From contig CAIOZU010000028.1 in assembly GCA_903862885.1 (NCBI GenBank), positions 57,581 through 121,580 on the forward strand: a DNA stretch of 64,000 nt, given 5' to 3'. The notes below the pieces were generated by a model. It saw nothing but the letters and a program-made list of their open reading frames with translations. It had not been told where the DNA came from and ran no database searches. A program made the translations under genes and the position numbers. Source of the stretch: an uncultured Pseudomonadota bacterium (GTDB lineage: Bacteria; Pseudomonadota; Gammaproteobacteria; Steroidobacterales; Steroidobacteraceae). Below, piece after piece: positions 36,301 to 43,768 of the stretch. Position 1 is the first letter of the stretch. Each line of letters opens with the position of its first letter.

Positions 36301-36520
36301 CGACTCGCTCGCTGGTTAGGACGATGCGGTTAGCAATGTTTTGGGGGGTGAGACCGGCGTAGTTCCAGACCGCCGCGACCACCGGAATCTTGATATTTGG
36401 GAAGATGTCCGTGGGCATTCGAAGAATCGAGAACAGCCCAAGCAGCATGATCACGAGCGCGAGCACGATGAAAGTATAGGGGCGTCTCAGGGCGAGGCTG
36501 ACAATCCACATGGGCTTCAA
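33305..36520 (-). CDS. RND multidrug/solute efflux permease
   Basis: A 1071-residue RND pump with the usual 12 transmembrane helices and two large periplasmic loops. The start carries ALRRPYTFIVLALVIMLLGLFS. TM4 has GILVDDATVTIENI, with the adjacent Asp pair of the proton relay. The second half repeats the core (LLMVVNFQSWLDPFIIITALP, GVATANSVLIVSFARDRM). The first gene of a three-gene operon with adaptor and outer-membrane lipoprotein. The substrate range is not readable from sequence. The start is TTG 36520 or ATG 36511; GGAG precedes the TTG closely. Confidence 0.93.
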   Translation of the reverse strand: MKPMWIVSLALRRPYTFIVLALVIMLLGLFSILRMPTDIFPNIKIPVVAAVWNYAGLTPQNIANRIVLTSERVAPTTVNDIEHTESQSLSDRAVVKYFFQPKVNEELAYAQITGVSQSMLRAAPPGTTPPFILAYNASTVPVLQLALSSDNLSEAQLFDVTNIVLRTALATIQGASIPFPYGGLQRQVQIDLDPQALRSKGLSAADVSAAIGAQNLILPAGTQKIGDLEYFIDINVNAKAADELNNLPITTRNGNVIYVRDVAHVRDGYPPQTNLVRRDGRHAVLMTILKTGSASTLDIIKEIKARLPQIKDSLPPGIKVDTLGDQSLFVSSAIAGVVREAVVAAALTALMILLFLGSWRSTVIIAISIPLSILASIICLSALGETINIMTLGGLALAVGILVDDATVTIENINWHLEGGEAVTPAILKGAEQIALPALVSTLAICIVFVPMFMLAGIAKFLFVPLAEAVVFAMLASYLLSRTLVPTLANYWLQPHTPHRSDLPRSYLVTFQENFEARFATFRESYRDLLEKALHAGPRFAVPFLLAMAGTAILAFPLGHYLPGLGQDFFPAVDGGTIKLHLRGRSGVRIDETARLCDSVEKTIREVIPSDQITTLVDNIGVPYSGINLAYSTSAPVGPGDADIYVTLIPNHKPTADYVRSLRKKLRDTYPSVTFSFLAADIVGQILNFGLPSPIDVQISGFNVNGNREYANALLAKMKSVPGIVDLRIHQSFDYPQITVNVDRSKAALLGLTEQNVASDLLISLSGSAQVAPSFWIEPKSGSTYGVAAQTPQYRMTSLTDLMATPIISKNGAPSQLLANVATVERVAAPSVVSHYNALPVIDLYGSIDGADLGFVSAQINKLLAETQKDLPKGTHVAVRGQVETMKASFDGLILGLAGAIILIYLLMVVNFQSWLDPFIIITALPAALAGIVWMLFVTHTTVSVPALTGAIMCMGVATANSVLIVSFARDRMNAGDVALEAAWLAGFSRFRPVLMTALAMVIGMVPMALGLGEGGEQNAPLGRAVIGGLIFATVATLFFVPTVFTMIHGRKAKSPPQPGSSAAALGASHV

Positions 36521-36761
36521 TGCACTCCAACGCGGCGCCGATGTGCTGAAGGAGATGCCTCAGCCTAGCGGGCCCATGATGAGGGGCTGCGCACGCAAGC
36601 GCTGAATAATAAAGGAATTAGCAGAGCGCTTCGAGCCTGAAGGACGGTACAAATCGTTTCTTTTTGCAGGTAAATTCTGGAGTGGCAGCCCACGCTGCTT
36701 TATCAGGGGTGTGCTGTCCAATGCCAAGCATGGCGGGGGAACGATTGGGTTTGCTGAGCGG

Positions 36762-37700
36762 TCAGCGGAGTCGGGCCTGAGCGCTTAAATAGGTCCAAAG
36801 CAGGGTGGCTGCAGCGTTACTAGTCAGCTCCGCATGGTCATAGGGCGGCGACACCTCACAACAGTCCATACCCACAAAGGGTAGGTCATGGAGGCTTTCC
36901 AGCAAGGAGAGCACTTGGTTGGTACTCAGTCCACCGGGCTCCGGAGTGCCTGTGCCAGGGGCAAAGGCCGGGTCCAGACAATCAATGTCCAAGGACAGAT
37001 ACAGGGGCTGATCTGCGATATGGAGGCGAGCGCGGATGATGGTGAGTACATCAGCGAGTTGTAGGGAGCTTTCAAGACCCCGTAGATCACGGGCCGTGAA
37101 GATCGCGCCCCCTTGATGTTCGATGTAGCGACCGGTCGCCTCATCCGCAGAGGAGCGGATGCCGATTTGTATGGTGCGCTTGGGGTCAATCAGCCCCTCT
37201 TGAACCGCTTCGTAGACCCAAGTGCCGTGACCGGAAGGTTCACCAAAGTGATCCTGCCACGTATCGCAGTGCGCATCAAAATGCAGCAAAGACAAGGGCT
37301 TCCCGTGGTGCGCCCGATAGGCGCGGAGCAAGGGCAAAGTAATGGAGTGATCACCCCCGAGCCACGCCATGTGGTGATGGCTGATCAACGCCTGAGCTTT
37401 GGGCAGCAGGGCGGCTCGCATGGCCGCCAGCGAGGTATTGGGGAGTGTTAGATCACCGGCATCCGCTAATTGCTGTAAGGGGGATAGCCCGAAGAGCGGA
37501 TGAATACCGTCACACAGCATGTGACTGGCACGGCGAATTTGATAGGGCCCAAAGCGGGCACCCGGTCGATTGGTGGTCGATCCATCCCACGGGATGCCAG
37601 CGACCAACAGCCGGGCATCGGGCTTCATGGCCAGCGAGGGGGCTTTTAAAAAGCCAGCGTGCGTGGTCGAGGTTTCAAAGGCAAAGGTGTAATCAGCCAT
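36762..37700 (-). CDS. Agmatinase/ureohydrolase family enzyme
   Basis: A 312-residue ureohydrolase with the binuclear manganese ligands: GGDHSITLPLL (His), LLHFDAHCDTW (Asp, His, Asp) and YLSLDIDCLDPAFAPGTGTPEPGG (two Asp). The GTPEPGGL loop is common in agmatinases and guanidino-acid hydrolases and differs from the arginase loop. It would hydrolyse agmatine or a guanidino acid to urea and an amine. ATG 37700 is used because the longer frame (to 37799) would overlap the end of the MFS gene upstream. Same strand as that MFS gene; a shared transcript is likely. Confidence 0.85.
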   Translation of the reverse strand: MADYTFAFETSTTHAGFLKAPSLAMKPDARLLVAGIPWDGSTTNRPGARFGPYQIRRASHMLCDGIHPLFGLSPLQQLADAGDLTLPNTSLAAMRAALLPKAQALISHHHMAWLGGDHSITLPLLRAYRAHHGKPLSLLHFDAHCDTWQDHFGEPSGHGTWVYEAVQEGLIDPKRTIQIGIRSSADEATGRYIEHQGGAIFTARDLRGLESSLQLADVLTIIRARLHIADQPLYLSLDIDCLDPAFAPGTGTPEPGGLSTNQVLSLLESLHDLPFVGMDCCEVSPPYDHAELTSNAAATLLWTYLSAQARLR

Positions 37701-37725
37701 GGCGAGACTATAGCGGGGTCTGCGG

Positions 37726-38928
37726 CTATCCGCGAGCGAGGCGCGTCGATCGGAGGTACTCCCAGCAGAGTCCGACCCATAAGATGAGGGCGGCGGCACT
37801 TAATACGATGACCAGTCCGGTCGGTCGCCAAAGGTCCATGCCAAAGCCACCGAGACTTGGACCCACGACCCCTCCGGTGCAATACACCATCACAAAGACG
37901 GTATTGGCATGGGCCAAATCGTGTGTGGCATAGCTGTCGCCGACCAAGGCAATGCCCTGGGCGTAAAAGCCATACAGGGTGCCGCCCCAGATAAAGAGTA
38001 GCGGCCACAGCAGAGCGGGCATGGACATGGCGAGAGGCAGCAGCAGGGGACCGATGACGCTGATCAGGGCACACACGGCGAGGGTGGGTTTGCGGCCAAA
38101 GCGGTCCGCCATCGCCCCGATCGGCAGTTGCAACAGTACATTGCCTAATAAGAAAATAGTGATTAACTGGAGGGCGGTGTTTTCCGATAGCCCTGAGGCC
38201 ACCCCGTATATGGGAAGGAGAGAGATATCAGCGGCTTCGATCAGACCGGCCGTGAGGGCGGCGAGCATCACCGAGGGCGCTATGCGCAGGATGTCAATGA
38301 ACCCGGTCGCTTCTGGATCGTCCGCACCGCCATCCGGCCCACGTCGAAGGAAAGCCAAGGGCAGCACGGTGAGCACCAGCGCCGCTGCGCCGATATAGAA
38401 AGGGCGTGATCCTTCGGTGCCGGTCCATTGCAGCAATAGCGGCCCTGCGAGTACGCCCGCCGCAAATACCGTGGCATAGGTTGCCATTAGGCGGCCGCGC
38501 GTGTGATCGGTGGCAATGCGATTAAGCCACACTTCGGTACCGATCCAAGCCAGCCCAAGACCACAGCCGGAGACAAAGCGCAGCAGTAGCCAACACCCCG
38601 GTTGGGTGTTGAGGGGCATGAAAAACTGGAGAGCAGCGGCCAGCAAAATGCCATAGGCAATCGATTTTTTAAGGCCCCACCGGTTGAGCAGTCTCGGATA
38701 CCAAGGGCCCAGCACAATCACCGCAATGGTGGCGATGCTGGTGATCGCCCCGATTTCCAAACTCGAGACGCCCGTGCGGTGCAGCACTAAGGCGATGAGG
38801 GGTGGTTGGAAGCCAAAGAGGATACCAACCCCTAAGTTGGTGGCATAGATTGCAAGCAGCGCGAACCAGCCGCCGGTGAAGGGAGGCTTAGCTTGTGGCG
38901 CTGTGATGGGGGGCTGGGCGGCGTGCAT
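37726..38928 (-). CDS. MFS transporter (YcaD-like)
   Basis: A 400-residue protein with 12 hydrophobic segments. GPWYPRLLNRWGLKKSIAYG is the loop 2-3 MFS motif, and GAMADRFGRKPTLAVCAL is its repeat between helices 8 and 9. RFVSGCGLGLAWIGTEVWLNRIA and HTRGRLMATYA match the YcaD/YfkF-like group of sugar or drug exporters. The substrate is unknown. It sits 25 bases upstream of the agmatinase-family gene, so it may move the substrate or product of that enzyme. Divergent from the quinohaemoprotein gene. Confidence 0.87.
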   Translation of the reverse strand: MHAAQPPITAPQAKPPFTGGWFALLAIYATNLGVGILFGFQPPLIALVLHRTGVSSLEIGAITSIATIAVIVLGPWYPRLLNRWGLKKSIAYGILLAAALQFFMPLNTQPGCWLLLRFVSGCGLGLAWIGTEVWLNRIATDHTRGRLMATYATVFAAGVLAGPLLLQWTGTEGSRPFYIGAAALVLTVLPLAFLRRGPDGGADDPEATGFIDILRIAPSVMLAALTAGLIEAADISLLPIYGVASGLSENTALQLITIFLLGNVLLQLPIGAMADRFGRKPTLAVCALISVIGPLLLPLAMSMPALLWPLLFIWGGTLYGFYAQGIALVGDSYATHDLAHANTVFVMVYCTGGVVGPSLGGFGMDLWRPTGLVIVLSAAALILWVGLCWEYLRSTRLARG

Positions 38929-39075
38929 GATTCAATCATCCATATGCAGGTCAGTACTTCACCACAAAGTGCGGGGGGTTGCGATGGTGACGTGGTGATG
39001 GAAGTGTCGTCCTGTCGTTTGGAGCGGTATAGTCAGACCATTATCGCTCTCATTTTTTGCCTATAGGTTCGCTTT

Positions 39076-41301
39076 ATGACAATCACCGCTCGGACACAGG
39101 GGTTCTTTTGGGGTCATGCGCCGATGGGGCTGGTCGTGGCTTCGATGGCTGTGGTCGCGATCGGACTTGGCGCCTGCAGTCGTCAGGCGTCGGAGGTGAC
39201 TGCACCACGGGCGGGTCGGGTCGATGCCGCGCGCCTTGCCAATGCGGTCAATGAGCCTGATCAGTGGTTAGCCAGTGGTCGTGATGCGGGTGGCACGTAC
39301 TTTAGTCCGCTGAAAGACATCAACGTCGACAACGTCAAGCAACTGGGCTTTGCATGGGAATATCGCTTGGACTCACGACGTGGGCTCGAGGCCACGCCGG
39401 TGGTGGTCGATGGGGCGCTTTATACCACCGGCAATTTTGGTCACGTGTACGCGCTCGACGCGAGTTCGGGTAAGGAGCTCTGGCAGTACGACCCTGAGGT
39501 AGATGGCCAGTGGGGTCGCTATGCCTGTTGTGATGTGATTAATCGCGGTGTCGCCGTCTGGAACGGCCGCGTCTATGTGGGTTCCCTCGATGGCTATTTG
39601 CATGCGATTGATGCGAAGACGGGTGCGCGCATTTTTAAAGTAGATACCTTGCCAGCCCGTGGCCCTAAAGCCCCTTTCACGCTCTCAGCGACACCTGTGG
39701 TGGCGGGCGATGTGGTGGTGGTGGGCAGTGCCGGCGCAGATTTTGCCGGTGGTCGAGGCTATGTCGCAGCCTATGATCTAACGACAGGTGCGTTCAAGTG
39801 GCGCTTTTATACGGTGCCTAGGGATCCAAAAGAGGGTCCGCAAGATCAGCCTCATTTGGTGGAGGCTGTGAAGACATGGGATCCGCACCACCCCTGGGAT
39901 CAGGGCAGTGGCGGCACGGCGTGGGATGGCATCAGCTACGACCCAGATTTGAAGTTGGTGTACTTCGGTACAGCCAATGGAGCGCCTTACAACATCAAAG
40001 CGGGTGGTCGCACGGGGGGCGATGATTTATATGCAGCTTCAATAGTGGCCGTGCATGCAGAGACCGGCTTGCTGGCTTGGCATTATCAGGAAACTCCAGG
40101 TGATCGCTGGGACTATGATAGCACCCAGAAAATGATTTTGACGGACCTGACTTTGTCGGATGGGCCGCATAAAGTGTTGATGCATGCCTCGAAGAATGGT
40201 TATTACTACGTGATCGATCGCACCACCGGGACGCTGCTGTCGGCTAATAATTTTGTTTTTGTGAACTGGTCTAAGGGCATTGATACTAAGACGGGTCGGC
40301 CGATTCCCAATCCTGCAGCCGAATATCTCAAAGAGCCTAAGCTGTTGTTTCCCTCGAATTCCGGCGCGCACAGCTGGCAGCCGATGTCTTATGACCCAGA
40401 AACGAAGCTGACTTATATTCCCGCCATGGAATGGCCGATGGTCTTTATGGACTCGGCCAAGCAGCGTGCCGGATTTATCGAGGGATGGTTCACGGTGCCT
40501 GCGTTTTCGCCTGAAGCATATATCCCTAAGGATCTCAAAAGCCTCTATGGCCCATTGCCACCGTTGGCGACTTTAGCTAAAGGCTTGCCACCGGCTAAGA
40601 GCCAAGGCTTCCTACGGGCTTGGGACCCAGTGACGCAAACACTAAAGTGGGAAGTGCCCACCGTCACCAGTTGGGATGGCGGCGTGTTGTCCACGGCCGG
40701 CGGTTTAGTGTTTCAGGGCGATGCGGCGGGCATGTTGAATGTGTATAAAGCCGACACAGGTGACAAGCTCGCGAGTGTGTTCGTCGGCACCGGTATCATG
40801 GCCGCTCCTTCGACCTATCGCATCAATGGCGTGCAATATGTTGTGGTGATGGCAGGCTACGGCGGTAATGCAGTCAATTATCCGATTCTAGCTAACACAG
40901 CAACTTACCACTACGACAACATCGGTCGAGTGATCGCCTTCAAAATCGGTGGCACAGCCGTCCCTTTGCCAGCCAAATTTGAATTGACTGCCGTCCCAAA
41001 GCCGCCGGTGCATGAAGGATCAGCGGCGCAAGTGGCGGAAGGTGAGGTGCTATACAACCGCTTTTGTGGTCGCTGTCATCTGTTAGACCGCGGGATTTTG
41101 CCGGATCTGCGTCGCTTAACGCCTGAGAAGCACCAGATTTTTTATCAGATCGTTCTTGAGGGCTTGCTAAAAAATAAAGGCATGGGGCGCTGGGACGACG
41201 TGGTATCCCGGAAAGATGCTGAGCTGATTCATGCCTATATCGTCGATGAATCGTGGAAAGCCTATACAACTCAGGAGCATGCGACGAAGGCTAGACACTG
41301 A
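39076..41301 (+). CDS. PQQ-dependent quinohaemoprotein alcohol dehydrogenase (lipoprotein) with lanthanide-type Asp
   Basis: A 741-residue type-I/II quinohaemoprotein. A lipobox LGAC puts the lipidated Cys at residue 34. The eight-bladed propeller follows with W-motifs and the vicinal disulfide C151-C152 (RYACCDVINRG) that stacks on PQQ. The active site reads GDRWDYDSTQ, with catalytic Asp346 and a second Asp348 two residues on; in Ca2+-dependent enzymes this second position is Ala, Thr or Ser. A C-terminal cytochrome c domain carries CGRCH at residues 664-668. It would oxidise alcohols in the periplasm and donate electrons to cytochromes. Divergent from the MFS gene. Confidence 0.9.
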   Translation: MTITARTQGFFWGHAPMGLVVASMAVVAIGLGACSRQASEVTAPRAGRVDAARLANAVNEPDQWLASGRDAGGTYFSPLKDINVDNVKQLGFAWEYRLDSRRGLEATPVVVDGALYTTGNFGHVYALDASSGKELWQYDPEVDGQWGRYACCDVINRGVAVWNGRVYVGSLDGYLHAIDAKTGARIFKVDTLPARGPKAPFTLSATPVVAGDVVVVGSAGADFAGGRGYVAAYDLTTGAFKWRFYTVPRDPKEGPQDQPHLVEAVKTWDPHHPWDQGSGGTAWDGISYDPDLKLVYFGTANGAPYNIKAGGRTGGDDLYAASIVAVHAETGLLAWHYQETPGDRWDYDSTQKMILTDLTLSDGPHKVLMHASKNGYYYVIDRTTGTLLSANNFVFVNWSKGIDTKTGRPIPNPAAEYLKEPKLLFPSNSGAHSWQPMSYDPETKLTYIPAMEWPMVFMDSAKQRAGFIEGWFTVPAFSPEAYIPKDLKSLYGPLPPLATLAKGLPPAKSQGFLRAWDPVTQTLKWEVPTVTSWDGGVLSTAGGLVFQGDAAGMLNVYKADTGDKLASVFVGTGIMAAPSTYRINGVQYVVVMAGYGGNAVNYPILANTATYHYDNIGRVIAFKIGGTAVPLPAKFELTAVPKPPVHEGSAAQVAEGEVLYNRFCGRCHLLDRGILPDLRRLTPEKHQIFYQIVLEGLLKNKGMGRWDDVVSRKDAELIHAYIVDESWKAYTTQEHATKARH

Positions 41302-41451
41302 GGTCCTTGTGTAGGGTGTAGATTTTTAGCTGAGACCGACTGTTTTGACGGCATCGCGTTCATTGGGTGAGGCTTGGTAGGTAATAGCCGAGTATCACTG
41401 ATGCACTCGGCTCAACGTCAACATGCAAAAATAGATCAGCCTAGGTGCGTA

Positions 41452-41476
41452 GCCGGTCTGCAGGAAGCAGACCGGC
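41452..41476 (-). terminator. Perfect 10-base stem-loop after the AOC-barrel-like gene
   Basis: GCCGGTCTGC (41452-41461), loop AGGAA, GCAGACCGGC (41467-41476): a strong GC stem just downstream of the minus-strand stop at 41487. No U-run touches the stem, but a TATTTTT follows some 20 bases later on that strand. It may be a terminator or a 3'-end stabiliser. The rest of 41302-41450 shows no gene. Confidence 0.5.
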
Positions 41477-41486
41477 CTCGCTCGGG

Positions 41487-41927
41487 TTACAGCAGGTCGA
41501 AAGTGAAATCGTAGGCTTCAGGCTTACTTCCGCGAATGTGCAAGACCATCTTGCCTTTAGCGCCTGCGTACTTGCCAGTGCCACCGGTTACCACGAAGGT
41601 AGAATCGGCATCCACGTCACTGAAGGGTCCTGCGACGGTGATCATTCCGTCTTTTAGGATGTTGGTCCAGACGCACTCCCAGCTCTTGGCAACCACGGTG
41701 CGAATGCAAAAGCCTTGATCGGTGGCCACTTGGGTTTTGTTGGCGGCATCAAAAATCGGATTAGCGAAACTTAAGATGTCGCCCAGTGAATCCGTCTTTT
41801 TGTGCCCTACATGAGTGGTCGTTTCATTGATCGGATGTTCCACCACGTGGATTTGTTCGGCGGCGATGGCAGAGGCTGAAAAAGCAAGGGTAAGCGCAGT
41901 CGCAGCGAGCGGAATGAGACGAGTCAT
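41487..41927 (-). CDS. Secreted allene-oxide-cyclase/dirigent-barrel-like protein
   Basis: A 146-residue exported protein with a signal peptide (LIPLAATALTLAFSASAIA, cleavage after AIAA). The mature part has two Cys (FCIRTVVAKSWECVW) that can form a disulfide, and a C-terminal FVVTGGTGKYAGAKGKMVLH...YDFTFDL segment. That G-T-G-x-Y/F-x-x-A-x-G pattern is shared by allene oxide cyclase and dirigent beta-barrels, so an AOC-like calycin barrel is likely. No enzymatic function can be assigned. Monocistronic between the quinohaemoprotein and the permease. Confidence 0.62.
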   Translation of the reverse strand: MTRLIPLAATALTLAFSASAIAAEQIHVVEHPINETTTHVGHKKTDSLGDILSFANPIFDAANKTQVATDQGFCIRTVVAKSWECVWTNILKDGMITVAGPFSDVDADSTFVVTGGTGKYAGAKGKMVLHIRGSKPEAYDFTFDLL

Positions 41928-41984
41928 GGTGAGTCCTTATGTTGTGTGAGAGGAGTAAGTAAAAAATTCGTATGGTGATCGCTC

Positions 41985-43478
41985 TTAATCGCCGATTGGG
42001 GGTGGTGGTGCCGCCACTAAGTGGTGGGCATCTCCCGCAGGGGCTCGACCGCGGTCATAGGGTCGAGCGAGGATCATATAAATGAGGCCTAACACCATAA
42101 TGCCGAGGGAGGTGGTGATCACGCCGTAGTTGCTAAACCAAGGCGCGTCCGGGCTTCGTGGCCAAGACATATTGACAATGGCTGACAGGCCGTACAAAAG
42201 TGCAGCCAGATTCACAGGCCAGCCCCATGCGCCTAGAGTGAACGCGCCTCCTGGCCGCCATCCGCGGCTTCGCGCCACGATCGCAGCGATCACAATCATC
42301 TGAAAGGCAATGTAGATGCCCACGGATGCAAAACTGATGATGGTCGCGATTGCGTTCTGTAGCCAGAGGCCTGAGATCGCTATCCCTGCGGGAATTACGC
42401 CCGCCACAATCAAGGCATTGACGGGGATGCGTCGACCCGGTGAGAGATGACGCAGATGCTCAGAGCCTACAATCATTTGATCGCGAGCATAGGCAAAGAG
42501 TAGGCGACTGGCGGCTGCCTGCAGGCTGATCAGGGCTGAAATGAACGAGATGGTGACAATGGCAATCACCACGCGCAGCCCCACATCACCCATCGCAGTC
42601 TTAAGGACGGTGACCACGGGATCTTTGTCTTGACCGGACATGACCGCATCCACATCAGGGACTGCGAGCACTAAGCCTAAGCAGACCCAGAGTGCGGCGA
42701 TCGCGCCCACGTAGATGGTGAGTCGCATGGAAATAGGGATAGTGCGACTGGCGTTCGGTGTTTCTTCAGCGACATCACCGCAGGCCTCAAACCCGTAGTA
42801 GCAGAACATGGCGCCTAACGAGGATGCCAAAAAAGCGGGGAGATAGCTGCCATGGACAGGCAGCGTCGATGGATCGATCAGCGCGCTCCATGGCTGATGG
42901 CGCGCAAAAATCAGCAGGTAACTGCCTACCGCAATGGCACCCACTAACTCACAGATAAAACCGATCATGGCTAAGCGTGCCAATAACCGGGTACCCACCA
43001 AGTTTAATAAGGTGGTCAAAACAATCAGTGCCACTGCGATCTCGGTGGTTTGTAAGGCAGTGCCTTCCAGACCAAAAAGCTGGGCGATGAAGGGTGCGGC
43101 ACCTGTGGCGATTGCTGCCAGCGTTACAAACAGTGCCCAGCCATAAATCCAACCGGCCATCCACGCCCAGCGCTTGCCAAATAACCGCCGTGCCCAAGGG
43201 TAGATGCCGCCGGAGATGGGGAACTGTGAAACCACTTCGCCAAACACTAAACACACCAACAACTGTCCCATGGCAACCAGCAGATAAGTCCACCACATCG
43301 GTGGACCGCCAGCGGCAAAGGTGGTGGCAAAGATCGTGTAGACACCGACCACCGGTGACAAATAGGTAAAGCCTAAAGCGAAGTTTTCCCATAGCGACAT
43401 GCTGCGTTCAAAGTGCGACTCATAGCCTAAGGACCGCAGTTGATCGGCGTCGTTGCGAGAGGCTTTTTGATGGGGCAT
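41985..43478 (-). CDS. APC-superfamily amino-acid/amine permease
   Basis: A 497-residue protein with 12 or more hydrophobic segments. The N-terminal SLWENFALGFTYLSPVVGVYTIF has the TM1 break typical of the APC fold. FGEVVSQFPISGGIYPWARRLFGKRWAWMAGWIYGW is the conserved TM3/loop stretch of the amino acid-choline transporter subgroup. Substrates in this group include GABA, choline and polyamines. It sits on the opposite side of a TonB receptor and a cupin regulator from the methylated-amine operon, so an amine substrate is possible, though this is inference. Confidence 0.87.
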   Translation of the reverse strand: MPHQKASRNDADQLRSLGYESHFERSMSLWENFALGFTYLSPVVGVYTIFATTFAAGGPPMWWTYLLVAMGQLLVCLVFGEVVSQFPISGGIYPWARRLFGKRWAWMAGWIYGWALFVTLAAIATGAAPFIAQLFGLEGTALQTTEIAVALIVLTTLLNLVGTRLLARLAMIGFICELVGAIAVGSYLLIFARHQPWSALIDPSTLPVHGSYLPAFLASSLGAMFCYYGFEACGDVAEETPNASRTIPISMRLTIYVGAIAALWVCLGLVLAVPDVDAVMSGQDKDPVVTVLKTAMGDVGLRVVIAIVTISFISALISLQAAASRLLFAYARDQMIVGSEHLRHLSPGRRIPVNALIVAGVIPAGIAISGLWLQNAIATIISFASVGIYIAFQMIVIAAIVARSRGWRPGGAFTLGAWGWPVNLAALLYGLSAIVNMSWPRSPDAPWFSNYGVITTSLGIMVLGLIYMILARPYDRGRAPAGDAHHLVAAPPPPIGD

Positions 43479-43679
43479 GGGATCTCCGAGTGGTTATCCC
43501 TATGGTATCGATTGGAGCGGCGTAAGGGAACGGACTTTGGTATCGGGGCGGGCCCGCCGGGATGCGCGCCGAGTGCCCATGAGAGTCTACGGTCTTCGGC
43601 CATTAGCGAGTGATGATTGGCTCGCGATGATTAATTCGTTGAAGGCATCCACTGCGCGGTGTCATGGAGTGGCTTCCGA

Positions 43680-43704
43680 CTTATCCGACGATCCGCCGGA
43701 TAAG
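43680..43704 (-). terminator. Stem-loop CTTATCCG/CGGATAAG downstream of the TonB receptor gene
   Basis: CTTATCCG (43680-43687) and CGGATAAG (43697-43704) pair around a 9-base loop. It is the second of two consecutive hairpins that follow the TonB-receptor stop at 43769, read on the minus strand. No clear U-tract. The two together probably protect or end the transcript. Confidence 0.4.
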
Positions 43705-43712
43705 TGAGGGAA

Positions 43713-43758
43713 GCCCCACCTAGAGACGCGAAGGCTAGCAACGCGTCGGTGGTGGGGC
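43713..43758 (-). terminator. Nested stem-loop just after the TonB receptor stop
   Basis: GCCCCACC (43713-43720) pairs with GGTGGGGC (43751-43758), and inside it GACGCG (43725-43730) pairs with CGCGTC (43742-43747). The stem begins 10 bases beyond the stop codon on the minus strand. A likely 3' end structure; U-run absent. The remaining 43479-43679 has no gene I can support. Confidence 0.5.
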
Positions 43759-43768
43759 ATGTAGCGAC

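Noticed and set aside
43477..43707. Small plus-strand open frame between the permease and the TonB receptor genes
   Set aside because: Overlaps the permease start and the hairpin region, with no RBS or recognisable domain.
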